Part shown: in pieces, positions 8,607 to 16,860 of the stretch
Layout of the letters: every line of letters starts with the position of its first letter
Numbering within the stretch: position 1 is the stretch's first letter
From: an uncultured Fibrobacter sp.
GTDB lineage: Bacteria > Fibrobacterota > Fibrobacteria > Fibrobacterales > Fibrobacteraceae
Length of the DNA stretch: 41,009 nt
Direction of reading: 5' to 3'
Assembly: GCA_946413655.1 (NCBI GenBank)
Contig: CAMKLO010000029.1
Coordinates: 1 to 41,009, forward strand
Translations under genes and position numbers: made by a program
Notes under the pieces: model-generated
Told to the model about the DNA's origin: nothing
Databases searched by the model: none
What the model saw: the letters and a program-made list of their open reading frames with translations, nothing else

Positions 8607-9392
8607 ATGACTCTCGGAAGAATCAACAAACTCGAAACATTCGGCTCGGTCGATGGACCGGGAATCCGCTTTGTCGTTTTTACGCAGGGTTGCCCCATGC
8701 GATGCAAGTTCTGCCACAACCCAGAAACTTGGGATTTTGGCGACAAGAGCGCAAACGGCACCCCGAACGGTTCTTTTGAGATTTCCGCAGAAGACTTGCT
8801 GAAAAAAGCCATCCGCTACAAACCCTACTGGGGAGCGGACGGCGGCATCACCGTGAGCGGTGGCGAGCCCCTAGCGCAAATCGACTTCATGATTGAATTT
8901 TTCGAAGCAGCAAAAGCGGCTGGAGTCCACACCTGCGTTGATACAAGCGGAGTTACATTCCGACGTACCGGCGAACCGTTCGCGAAAATCGAGCGCCTGA
9001 TGAAAGCGACCGACCTTTTACTCGTTGATATCAAGCACATCGACCGTGACGCACACAAGGAACTCACCGGCCACAGCAACGAGAACATCATTGACTTTTT
9101 CCGCTACCTCGACAGCATCCAAAAGCCCATCTGGATCCGCCACGTGCTCGTGCCCGGCGGGAGTGACAACGACGAAGCGCTCACACGCACGCGAGACTTC
9201 ATCCGCACACTTCACAACGTCAAGCGCGTCGAAGTATTGCCCTACCACGCATTCGCCCTCAGCAAGTACCAGGAACTCGGCATCGATTACGCCCTCAAGG
9301 ACACGCAAACGCCCACCGCTGACCGCGTCAAGAACGCCAACGAGATTCTCGAAACCGCAAAATACACAGGCTGGCAAAGCAGTAGACAGTAG
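8607..9392 (+). CDS. pflA: Pyruvate formate-lyase activating enzyme (radical SAM)
   Basis: Uses a [4Fe-4S] cluster and S-adenosylmethionine to make the glycyl radical on PflB. The cluster motif CPMRCKFC (Cys29, Cys33, Cys36) follows the family-typical start ETFGSVDGPGIRFVVF. VSGGEPLAQ is the SAM-binding GGE motif, and later WIRHVLVPG is also typical. Length 261 fits the family (~245-265). No clear ribosome binding site precedes the ATG; the start was kept because the family N-terminus begins there. It is separated from pflB by two convergent genes, so it must have its own promoter. Confidence 0.95.
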   Translation: MTLGRINKLETFGSVDGPGIRFVVFTQGCPMRCKFCHNPETWDFGDKSANGTPNGSFEISAEDLLKKAIRYKPYWGADGGITVSGGEPLAQIDFMIEFFEAAKAAGVHTCVDTSGVTFRRTGEPFAKIERLMKATDLLLVDIKHIDRDAHKELTGHSNENIIDFFRYLDSIQKPIWIRHVLVPGGSDNDEALTRTRDFIRTLHNVKRVEVLPYHAFALSKYQELGIDYALKDTQTPTADRVKNANEILETAKYTGWQSSRQ

Positions 9393-9867
9393 ACTGTAGG
9401 AAGTCGGAAGGGATTGTTATACGAGAAGGTGATGCCCGAACAAGTCGGGCATGACAAAAACAAAGAAGACGAAGCATAAACTTCGTCTTTAACATTTAAA
9501 TCGAGATTTTGCTTGTCAAGTAAAGGTTTAAAGACGAGCAGGACAAGGCGTCGAACCCCGAAGCTATTTAGCCTTTCCAAATTTCGCTCTATAAAAAAGG
9601 AGATGCCCGCTCGAAGACGGGCATGACATGATTGTTTCAGTAAAAAGTTTAATTTTAAATGAGATTTCGTCTAAAGCCTAGCGAGAGCAGGAATCAACTT
9701 CGCGTAGCGTACCCACACACTCCAGCAAGGGATAAGAAACAAGTAAGACGAGGCATCGAACCCCCGTCTTTAAGTAAAGGTTTAAAGGCGAGTAGGACAA
9801 GGCGCAGGGCGACGTAGCGTACATATCCGTACGTGAGGAGCCCCGCAACGCCGTAATGCGAAGCCTT
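9393..9867. repeat. 475-bp repeat-rich spacer between pflA and pilC
   Basis: No gene seen. It contains two hairpin repeats GATGCCCG...CGGGCATGACA (9431-9457 and 9601-9630) and at least two related mobile-looking elements described separately (9521-9576 and 9775-9877). A third fragment around 9741-9774 shares the GACGAGGC..TCGAACCCC core. Confidence 0.7.
9521..9576. repeat. Short, internally deleted copy of the 9775-9877 element
   Basis: The first 30 bp match 9775-9804 at 28 positions (TAAAGGTTTAAAG.CGAG.AGGACAAGGCG), then it jumps to a CGAAGC...GCCTTT end that resembles the right end of the longer copy. Confidence 0.6.
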
Positions 9868-9877
9868 TTAACCTTTA
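9775..9877. mobile_element. MITE-like element with 15-bp terminal inverted repeats overlapping the pilC stop
   Basis: TAAAGGTTTAAAGGC (9775-9789) is the inverted repeat of 9863-9877 with one mismatch. The 103-bp body is GC-richer and codes nothing. The right end encodes the last residues and stop codon of pilC. A target site duplication was not clear, so it could also be a folded terminator-like repeat. Confidence 0.45.
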
Positions 9878-11070
9878 ATTGCGTCGCCCATCGAGAACAT
9901 CGGCATATACATTGCAATCAAGAGGCCACCGACAGCGCCGCCCAAGAACACAATGATAATCGGTTCGATCATACTCACGACGGCATCAACTGCGGCATCG
10001 ACTTCTTCGTCGTAGAAGTCGGCGAGTTTCAAAAGCATGCCGCCCAAGTTACCGGTCTTTTCACCGACGCCGGTCATCTGAATCACCATGGGCGGGAAAA
10101 TACCTACTTCTTCCATCGGCTCGGCAATAGACTTACCACCGGCAATACCAATCGATATCTTGTAAATTGCCTTTTCAACAACTTTATTACCGGCTGTTGA
10201 CGCGACGACCTTCAAGGCGTCCATCACAGACACACCAGCATTCAAAAGCGTTCCAAGCGTTCTCGAAAAACCCGCCGTTGCGGACTTAATCTGCAAATCG
10301 CCTAGCTTCGGAATTTTTAACGTAAACTTATCCATCGCAAATTGCGCCGCAGGTATTCGCATAATCATCTTATACGCAAATATAATGACAATCAAACCAA
10401 TAAACAAGAACGCACCATTATTACGTATAAAGTCAGACATGTTCATCACCACTTGCGTCGGTGCAGGGAGCTCTGCATCAAGGGCAGCGAACTGTTCAGC
10501 GAATGTCGGCACCACGAACGTCATAAGGGCAATCACCACGAAAATACCGACGATGATAACCATGACCGGGTAAGTCAACGCCTTTTTCACTTTACGTTTG
10601 AGGCGCTGGTTGTTTTCGAGTGTTTCGGCCAAACGTGCCAAAATTCCTTCAAGAATACCGCCCGCTTCACCAGCCGCCACCATGTTGCAGTACAAGGAAT
10701 CAAAAACTTTCGGATGCTGCGAAAGCGCATCGGCCAAAGAAGAACCGCCGTTAATCGACTGTGTCAACTTATGGACAACATTTTTCAGTTCCGGATTTTC
10801 GCACTGCGCTTCGAGAATGTTCAAGCACTGCAACATCGGAAGACCTGCCGAGCACATAGACGAGAACATACGTGTAAAGCGGGTAATGTCTTCGGTCTTG
10901 ATACCGGAACCAATTTTGAGTTTGATTTCGGTCGGTTTCTTTTTGAGGCTCGTAATAACGAGACGACGACGGAGCAAGAGGGCTTCGGCTTCTGCCTTGT
11001 CCTTTGCTTCAAGCGTACCTTCGAAGTTGTTGCCCTGCGAGTTTTGGGCTTTGTACAAGAATTCTGGCAT
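9868..11070 (-). CDS. pilC: Type IV pilus / type II secretion inner membrane platform protein
   Basis: PilC/GspF family platform protein of the inner membrane, on which pilin is assembled and disassembled. The 400 residues match the family. Two GspF domains are visible, each with the F.R....L..AG....AL pattern (FTRMFSSMCSAGLPMLQCL near residue 70 and FSRTLGTLLNAGVSVMDAL near 270). Membrane segments lie near residues 167-190, 218-236 and 367-390. It starts 3 bp after the pilT stop, so the two are an operon and probably coupled in translation. The last four codons fall inside a repeat element. Confidence 0.93.
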   Translation of the reverse strand: MPEFLYKAQNSQGNNFEGTLEAKDKAEAEALLLRRRLVITSLKKKPTEIKLKIGSGIKTEDITRFTRMFSSMCSAGLPMLQCLNILEAQCENPELKNVVHKLTQSINGGSSLADALSQHPKVFDSLYCNMVAAGEAGGILEGILARLAETLENNQRLKRKVKKALTYPVMVIIVGIFVVIALMTFVVPTFAEQFAALDAELPAPTQVVMNMSDFIRNNGAFLFIGLIVIIFAYKMIMRIPAAQFAMDKFTLKIPKLGDLQIKSATAGFSRTLGTLLNAGVSVMDALKVVASTAGNKVVEKAIYKISIGIAGGKSIAEPMEEVGIFPPMVIQMTGVGEKTGNLGGMLLKLADFYDEEVDAAVDAVVSMIEPIIIVFLGGAVGGLLIAMYMPMFSMGDAIKG

Positions 11071-11073
11071 CGG

Positions 11074-12141
11074 TTATACCCCTTCCTTTACGAACAACTG
11101 TTCCAACTGGTCCGGACTGGACGAACGGGCAAGAGCGTCGAAACGGTCAACCTTATGGTTCTTGACTAGTTCGCACAAACACATGTTCATCGTATTCATG
11201 CCGAACTTCTGGCCAATTTCAATCATGGATTCAATCTGGTGAACCTTGTCGTCACGAATCAGCGCACGGATACCCGGAGTCACGTTCATCACTTCGTACG
11301 CCATCACGCGGCCACCGCCAATCTTCGGCAAGAGGGTCTGGCAGATGACGCCCTGAAGTACGAACGAAAGCTGCGTACGCACGGTCTGCTGTTCGCCCTT
11401 CGGGAACGCATCGACCACACGGTTAATCGTCTGCACGCAAGAGTTCGTATGCAACGTTGCAAATGTCAAGTGACCCGTTTCTGCAATCGTAAGTGCAGAA
11501 CGAATCGTCTCAAGGTCACGCATTTCGCCGATGAGCACCACGTCAGGGTCCTGACGGAGCGCCATCTTGAGGGCCTGGGCAAAGCTATGCGTATCGCTAC
11601 CAACTTCACGCTGGTTAATCATACAGCCCTGGTGTTTGTGCAAAAATTCGATCGGGTCTTCAACAGTCAAAATGTGGTCGTGACGTTCCTTGTTGATTTT
11701 GTCAATCATTGCGGCCAAGGTCGTCGATTTACCGGAACCGGTAGCACCCGTCACAAGGACTAGTCCAGAGGGTCGGGTCGTAAATTCGGCCATAATCTTC
11801 GGAAGGCCGAGATCCTTAAAAGTCTTGATGTCGAGCGGAATGATACGGAGAGCTAGCGCCACGCAACCGCGCTGCAAATAGGCGTTCGCACGGAAACGTG
11901 CAAGGTTCGCAATACCGAACGAAAAGTCGCATTCCTTCTGCTGCTCGAAAGTCTTTTTCTGAACTTCATTCATCAAGCTGTAGGTCATACGCATGGTTTC
12001 GTCGGGCTTGAGCTTGTTCTCCCCAATGGGGGTCAACTTACCAGAAAGACGAATAAGGGGGGGAGCACCTGCCGTAATATGCAAGTCGGAGGCTCCTCGT
12101 TTAACCATTTCTGCTAAAAGATCTTGAATGTTATATGCCAT
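11074..12141 (-). CDS. pilT: Twitching motility / pilus retraction ATPase
   Basis: Cytoplasmic hexameric ATPase that powers pilus retraction. The 355 residues match PilT. Seen: N-terminal ASDLHITAG.PP..R signature, Walker A GATGSGKST (132-140), Asp box around TVEDPIEF (159-166), Walker B DVVLIGEMRD (200-209), His box GHLTFATLHT (223-232), and GIRALIRD near residue 286, the counterpart of the retraction-specific AIRNLIRE motif. It precedes pilC with a 3-bp gap and is divergent from the TlpA-like gene, with only 51 bp for both promoters. No pilB or pilin gene is in the window. Confidence 0.95.
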   Translation of the reverse strand: MAYNIQDLLAEMVKRGASDLHITAGAPPLIRLSGKLTPIGENKLKPDETMRMTYSLMNEVQKKTFEQQKECDFSFGIANLARFRANAYLQRGCVALALRIIPLDIKTFKDLGLPKIMAEFTTRPSGLVLVTGATGSGKSTTLAAMIDKINKERHDHILTVEDPIEFLHKHQGCMINQREVGSDTHSFAQALKMALRQDPDVVLIGEMRDLETIRSALTIAETGHLTFATLHTNSCVQTINRVVDAFPKGEQQTVRTQLSFVLQGVICQTLLPKIGGGRVMAYEVMNVTPGIRALIRDDKVHQIESMIEIGQKFGMNTMNMCLCELVKNHKVDRFDALARSSSPDQLEQLFVKEGV

Positions 12142-12192
12142 GCTTTAGAATATAATTTAAAAAGCTCGAAAATTTCATAAATTCTTTACACA

Positions 12193-12711
12193 ATGCGTTC
12201 ATCCACTTATAAAATTCTCGCATGGGTAGGGGTTATCGTTTGCCTCGGATTCGCTTTTTACGCAATCGAGGCCCAGTCCCGCTATAGCAAGAACTTCCCG
12301 GAGACGGTCGTGAACTTCAAGGCCGACAATGTGATGGGAGGCAAAACGGACTACGCAAGCGAAAAAGGGACTGCGACACTGATCGTCCTCACTGCGTCAT
12401 GGTGCCCGTCCTGCAGGGCGGAACTCCCCTCGCTCATGCAATTCCACAAAGAGTTTGGCCCCAAGGGTCTCAAGATTTTAATGATTGACGAGGACGATTC
12501 CAAGAAGGTCGCCCGCAAGTTCAAAAAGAGCATGGGCATCCCGTGGACGATGATGCACTGGAACTACGACGCGCTAATGGCACTCGGCAATCCGGGCGTG
12601 ATACCCGTTAGTTTCGTCGTCGATAAAGACGACAAGGTGCAGCACATCGACGTAGGGACGATAAACGAACTGAAAGTCCGGCAAGAACTCAAAAGACTGC
12701 TGGGGAAGTAA
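12193..12711 (+). CDS. TlpA/ResA-type membrane-anchored thioredoxin
   Basis: A 172-residue thiol-disulfide oxidoreductase. Residues about 8-26 form an N-terminal membrane anchor, leaving a thioredoxin fold outside the cytoplasmic membrane. The redox motif WCPSC (Cys71, Cys74) follows LIVLTASW, and the cis-Pro segment is GVIPVSFVVDKDDKV. The family reduces or isomerises disulfides, for example in cytochrome maturation; the partner is unknown here. It is divergently transcribed from pilT. The end is followed by a cluster of hairpins before the convergent epmA. Confidence 0.88.
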   Translation: MRSSTYKILAWVGVIVCLGFAFYAIEAQSRYSKNFPETVVNFKADNVMGGKTDYASEKGTATLIVLTASWCPSCRAELPSLMQFHKEFGPKGLKILMIDEDDSKKVARKFKKSMGIPWTMMHWNYDALMALGNPGVIPVSFVVDKDDKVQHIDVGTINELKVRQELKRLLGK

Positions 12712-12787
12712 TTTAGACGAAAGATCGCTTCTCCACAAGGTGGATAACAACAACTAAGGCAACAAGTTGCCAAGTTTTGTATAGCTG

Positions 12788-12893
12788 ATAGACGAAAGAC
12801 GAGAGAAAAATAATGGCACTTCGTGCGTCATTATAGGGCGGCTTAGCCGCGATTTCCACTCTTTCGTCTCTCGTCTATAGGACCCAAAGGTCC
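12788..12893. repeat. Nested hairpin cluster between convergent genes
   Basis: Outer arms of about 19 bp made of AGACGA heptad-like units (12788-12806 and 12859-12878) enclose the smaller hairpins GCAC-ttc-GTGC and GCGGC-tta-GCCGC; GGACC-caaa-GGTCC follows. Possibly a bidirectional transcription stop built from repeats. Confidence 0.55.
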
Positions 12894-12907
12894 GTTCTTT
12901 CGTCTAT

Positions 12908-13879
12908 TCACGCTATCGGGCTGGGGAACAGTATCACGTCCTTGATTTCTTCTTTCCCAAGAGCGAGCATGAACAGGCGGTCGAGCCCAAGTGCCACACC
13001 GGAACAAGCTGGCATTCCCGATTCAAGCGCCGCAAGGAACCGTTCGTCAATAGGCGGTAGAGGCTTATTCATCCCCTTGCGGATTTCCAAATCAGCATTG
13101 AAGCGGCGACGCTGTTCCACCGCATCGGTCAATTCCGTATAACCGTTGCAAAGTTCCACCTGGTTCACGAAGAGCTCGAAACGGCGAGCCCACGTGTAGC
13201 CATCCGCATCGACGTATGTCTGTGCCAGTGCCGCCTGCGATGGCGGATAATCCAAGATGAACTCGGGACCGTTACTAGCGAGCGCGGGTTCCACCAAGAA
13301 CACCATGAGGTAGTCCCACCAGTCTTCACGCGTGAGAGTCTCGCTCTTTTCGGGCACAGGAATCTCGCGAGTGCGGCAGGCATCCGCAAAATCCGAAAGC
13401 TTTTCGCAGAACGGATTCACACCGGCGTAGTTCTTGAACGCGTCAATCCAGCGGGTGCGGCGTGCGTTTAATTTAGTCCCAATAATCTCGCTCACGAGGT
13501 CTTCGACTTCGTCCATGAGTTTGTCTTGAGGCATGCCCACGCGGTACCATTCCACCATCGAAAATTCGTTATTGTGGTGACCGCCAAATTCATCCTTGCG
13601 GAACGACTTTGTAATCTGGAAAATGTCGCCGAACTTTGCAGCAAGCAAACGCTTCATGTGAAATTCCGGGCTCGTCATCATGAACCGCTTCGGGTCTTCA
13701 ATCTCAAAGTAATCGAGCTGCGGATCCGTACCACCATAAGCCGAAAGCACAGGCGTCTCGACTTCGAGCGCATTACGACGAACAAAGAAATCACGGACTT
13801 TGGCCATCAGCGCTTGACGCTTGACCCAAGTTTCACGCGAGCAGGTGGGCGCAAACGCACCCGATTTGAGATTTTCCAT
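12908..13879 (-). CDS. epmA: EF-P--(R)-beta-lysine ligase (EpmA/PoxA/GenX)
   Basis: A class II lysyl-tRNA-synthetase-like protein that lacks the anticodon-binding domain and, in the known family, attaches beta-lysine to a lysine of elongation factor P. The 323 residues match EpmA. Typical segments are LEVETPVLS..GGTDPQL, TSPEFHMKRLLA, DIFQITKSFRKDE, HNNEFSMVEWYR, QVELCNGYTELTD, and motif 3 GVALGLDRLFMLALGK. The start lies 2 bp after the stop of the preceding FISUC gene, so the two are co-transcribed. EF-P and the EpmB aminomutase are not in the window, so the modification system cannot be judged complete from here. Confidence 0.92.
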   Translation of the reverse strand: MENLKSGAFAPTCSRETWVKRQALMAKVRDFFVRRNALEVETPVLSAYGGTDPQLDYFEIEDPKRFMMTSPEFHMKRLLAAKFGDIFQITKSFRKDEFGGHHNNEFSMVEWYRVGMPQDKLMDEVEDLVSEIIGTKLNARRTRWIDAFKNYAGVNPFCEKLSDFADACRTREIPVPEKSETLTREDWWDYLMVFLVEPALASNGPEFILDYPPSQAALAQTYVDADGYTWARRFELFVNQVELCNGYTELTDAVEQRRRFNADLEIRKGMNKPLPPIDERFLAALESGMPACSGVALGLDRLFMLALGKEEIKDVILFPSPIA

Positions 13880-13881
13880 TA

Positions 13882-15258
13882 CTAATTAGCTCCGGCTACA
13901 CAACGGACCGCAAGATAGAAACTCGGATCCACAGAGATGGAGCCGACATCCTTATCGATACTGAACATCGTGCGGGCCTTGCCACGGGAATCCTCTTCGA
14001 CATCGGCCGTCCAGAAATAGGCACCCGAACCCATCGTTGTGCAAACGCCGCTCTTGTTCGCATAGCCGCCGAACATCGCGGTAAACGCGTAATCGTCGCT
14101 GCCATTGCTCTTGAGCTTGAGAGCAGCCTCGCGGGCACCACCGGCGTATTCTTCAAGCTTTTTCCAGTCCGCATCGGTCGCAAGATGGTAGCCGTCCGGG
14201 CAAGCTTTTTTCGCAGCCTCTTGCGTGTAGAGGCGACCGAACGCCTTGCAGTTTGCATCGTCGCGGTCGTAACACATCGAACCATCCGGGTCGTTGAAAT
14301 TCAAGTTTTCGACGAACCAATCTACGCCACCAATTTCCTTAACCTTGTAAACTTGTTTGTCACGCTTGTCAACAAAATTCTTGAACACCGGACAACGAGT
14401 GCTGAATCCCTCGGCAGAGAGAATCGGATCCACTTTGCCCTTCCAAGCCGTGCAGAAGCGGAACAACTGACCGCCCGGGAGCGAAGAACCCTTATGCTTG
14501 GCGGCCCAAGTCTTCACGTAATGAAGGCCCGTCACAGCGGTATCGGGAATCGAGAGCACCTTGGCGTACTTGCCAGCAAGGGCGGCGTACGTCCCGGCGA
14601 CAGACATAGGAGCTTTCCAGAAACCTTCGGAAAATCCTTCGCGCAGGCTCGCAAAAACTGGCGACGGCTTATAAACCTTAATCGTCTTGTCCACCATCTG
14701 TTCAGGTTTCGTCTTGCAGTTTACATCGTGGTCAATAGCCATCAGGGAATTTGCATCCACCTTACACTGGGCAATGCACTTTGTTCGTGCAGCCCCCTTC
14801 TTGGGGCACGGTTTCCAAACCGTCGTATCCACACTCACGAGCGACTGCTTGGCAAAAGCCTTCGTCTTGACCGCAGCCTTCGTCACCTCGTCAAGCGTCT
14901 TGAGAGCCTTAGCACTCCCCTTTTCGCCATCGGCGAGCAAATACTTGATGACACCCGAGCAGGCATTCGCGGCATTCGCCATCGAGCATACCTTCGGGCC
15001 AAAACCGTACGCAAACTGGGACGGGCATGCGGCAAACGCTTCGTCCGGCATCTGTTTGAAATGCTTGCCATAAATATCCGTTGCGTTTTTCGCCGACATC
15101 TTGCCGCAATAAATTTCTTCGATTTCTCCCGCCTTGACCATTTTTTTCACCTTTTTCCAGTTATTGGAATCAACAGCCTTGCGGAGCGCCTCCTGGGCAA
15201 AACCGCCCTGCGCCAAAATAGCGGAACAAATCAAACTTGCCACAAAAAACTTTTTCAT
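13882..15258 (-). CDS. Secreted FISUC-domain (TIGR02145) protein
   Basis: A 458-residue exported protein. Residues 1-21 form a Sec signal peptide ending in GGFAQ. The middle (about 25-320) is rich in Lys and Cys and has no family I know. The C-terminal 140 residues are a Fibrobacter succinogenes major paralogous domain: VYKVKEIGGVDWFVENLNF, then the conserved YTQEAAKKACPDGYHLATDADWKKLEEYAGG, FTAMFGGYA, YFWTADVEED and a final VRCV. This domain has a C-type-lectin-like fold in related families and may bind carbohydrate or protein; function is not established. First gene of an operon with epmA, an odd pairing with no clear functional link. Confidence 0.85.
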   Translation of the reverse strand: MKKFFVASLICSAILAQGGFAQEALRKAVDSNNWKKVKKMVKAGEIEEIYCGKMSAKNATDIYGKHFKQMPDEAFAACPSQFAYGFGPKVCSMANAANACSGVIKYLLADGEKGSAKALKTLDEVTKAAVKTKAFAKQSLVSVDTTVWKPCPKKGAARTKCIAQCKVDANSLMAIDHDVNCKTKPEQMVDKTIKVYKPSPVFASLREGFSEGFWKAPMSVAGTYAALAGKYAKVLSIPDTAVTGLHYVKTWAAKHKGSSLPGGQLFRFCTAWKGKVDPILSAEGFSTRCPVFKNFVDKRDKQVYKVKEIGGVDWFVENLNFNDPDGSMCYDRDDANCKAFGRLYTQEAAKKACPDGYHLATDADWKKLEEYAGGAREAALKLKSNGSDDYAFTAMFGGYANKSGVCTTMGSGAYFWTADVEEDSRGKARTMFSIDKDVGSISVDPSFYLAVRCVAGAN

Positions 15259-15299
15259 TTAATCCTCTTCTAAAACTTTACTGGATTCTGCTCCTACGA

Positions 15300-15387
15300 A
15301 CCTAATTCAACTAAGGCACTGAAGTGCCAAGTTTCATATATCCCCCTTCAGGGTCAGGATGACAAATCCTGAGTCGGGATGACGACA
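15300..15387. repeat. Hairpin repeats in the sufS upstream spacer
   Basis: GGCACT-ga-AGTGCC (about 15316-15329) is followed by two GGATGAC-type copies (TCAGGATGAC and GTCGGGATGACG). Same interspersed family as elsewhere. Confidence 0.55.
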
Positions 15388-15512
15388 CGAATAGTTTTAA
15401 TATATAACGAATTATAACCAATCCCTAATGAATAATCAAAAAAAATCTTGAACCCTAATAATATTTTACTATTGCTAGCCACCAGTTAGGTAGGTTTTCT
15501 ATCTTTGGCACC

Positions 15513-16739
15513 ATGTTTAATGCAGAACTCACACGCAATGAATTTCCGATGCTGGTCGCTGGCGACAAGGAGCAAAAGCCCCTCGCCTTTTTGGACAGCA
15601 CCGCCACGACCCAAAAGCCCGCCTGCGTCATCGACGTGATGGACGACTTTTACCGTGAGCACTACAGCTCCGTAAAACGCGGGGTGTACCGTCTGAGCGC
15701 ACGCACCACAGAAGCGTTCGAAAAAACGCGCAAGAGCATTGCGCAGTTCATCAACGCCAAAACCGAAGACGAAATCGTCTTTACGCGTGGCACCACCGAG
15801 AGCATCAATCTCGTCGCCTGGAGCTACGGACGCAAGTTTTTTGAAGCGGACGATGAAATTTTAATTAGCGGCCTCGAACACCACGCTAACATCGTGAGCT
15901 GGCAACTCGTTGCCGAAATGAAAGGCGCCAAAATCAAGGTCATCCCCGTTTTGGACAGCGGCGATTTGGACTTGAACAAACTCCCCGGACTCCTCACGCC
16001 GCGCACCAAGATGGTCGCAGTCGCCCACGTGAGCAACTCCGTCGGAACCGTGAACCCCATAGCAGAAATCATCGCGACCGTCCGGAGTCTCGCCCCGCAA
16101 GCAAAAATTTTGATTGACGCCGCCCAGAGCTCAAGCCACATCAAAATTGACGTACAAAAGCTCGACTGCGATTTTCTCGCATTCAGCGGCCACAAAATGT
16201 ACGGTCCGACCGGAATCGGCGTTCTTTACGGCAAGTACGACGTACTCGACAGCATGCCGCCTTGGCACGGCGGTGGCGAAATGATCAAGAACGTCACGTT
16301 CGAAAAGACAACCTATGCCGACGTCCCGGCACGCTTTGAAGCAGGCACGCCCGCCATTGCCGAAGTCATCGGCCTCGGGAAAGCCATCGAATGGCTGAAC
16401 AACGTCGGCCTCGACAACATCCGCGAGCACGAAGAACAAATTACGCAATATGCACTGAAGCAACTCGCTGAAATTCCACAAGTAAAAGTCCTCGGCAACC
16501 CGAAAGAACGCGGTGCGCTCATCAGCATTACGTTGGACGGAATCGCCGTCGGTGACGCCGCCATGATTCTCGACGAAGAAAACGTCGCCGTTCGCAGTGG
16601 GCACCATTGTGCGCAACCCGTGATGGACCGCTTCGGCGTCGATGCCACGCTCCGCCTCAGCTTTGGCGTTTATACGCTCGAACGCGACATCGACCGCTTT
16701 ATCGCAGGCATCAAGCGCGTGATAAGGCTGTTCGGGTAA
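15513..16739 (+). CDS. sufS: Cysteine desulfurase, SufS/CsdA group
   Basis: PLP-dependent enzyme that takes sulfur from cysteine for Fe-S cluster building. The 408 residues match group II desulfurases. Seen: FLDSTATTQKP at the N-terminus, RGTTESINLVA, GLEHHANIVSW, the PLP-binding DAAQSS, the Schiff-base lysine in FSGHKMYGPTG (Lys228), RFEAGTPAI, and the active-site loop RSGHHCAQP with Cys366. No sufBCD, sufE or sufU gene is adjacent, so it is a stand-alone unit. It ends with a good terminator. Confidence 0.93.
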   Translation: MFNAELTRNEFPMLVAGDKEQKPLAFLDSTATTQKPACVIDVMDDFYREHYSSVKRGVYRLSARTTEAFEKTRKSIAQFINAKTEDEIVFTRGTTESINLVAWSYGRKFFEADDEILISGLEHHANIVSWQLVAEMKGAKIKVIPVLDSGDLDLNKLPGLLTPRTKMVAVAHVSNSVGTVNPIAEIIATVRSLAPQAKILIDAAQSSSHIKIDVQKLDCDFLAFSGHKMYGPTGIGVLYGKYDVLDSMPPWHGGGEMIKNVTFEKTTYADVPARFEAGTPAIAEVIGLGKAIEWLNNVGLDNIREHEEQITQYALKQLAEIPQVKVLGNPKERGALISITLDGIAVGDAAMILDEENVAVRSGHHCAQPVMDRFGVDATLRLSFGVYTLERDIDRFIAGIKRVIRLFG

Positions 16740-16776
16740 TTCCTTCGAGAAACGCGCTGAATGCTCAATAATTTGA

Positions 16777-16805
16777 AAAGGTAGCCGAGGGGCTACCTTT
16801 TTATT
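16777..16805 (+). terminator. Rho-independent terminator of sufS
   Basis: AAAGGTAGCC, 4-nt loop, GGCTACCTTT, then T-rich tail. Confidence 0.88.
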
Positions 16806-16812
16806 ATAGCTC

Positions 16813-16841
16813 TTGACTTTTTTAACTTAATAAGTTAAATT
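16813..16841 (+). promoter_or_regulatory. Promoter with a palindromic operator in its spacer
   Basis: TTGACT (16813-16818) and a TAAATT -10-like box (16836-16841) enclose the perfect palindrome TTAACTTA-a-TAAGTTAA (16822-16838). AGGAG follows before the ATG at 16861. The layout is that of a repressor operator; the repressor is unknown, and self-control by the downstream protein is only a guess. Confidence 0.6.
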
Positions 16842-16860
16842 AAAGTTAAAAGGAGAGAGC

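Noticed and set aside
9545..9770. tRNA genes, because TCGAACCCC resembles a T-arm in reverse
   Set aside because: No acceptor, D or anticodon arms can be built; the motif belongs to the small repeat elements.
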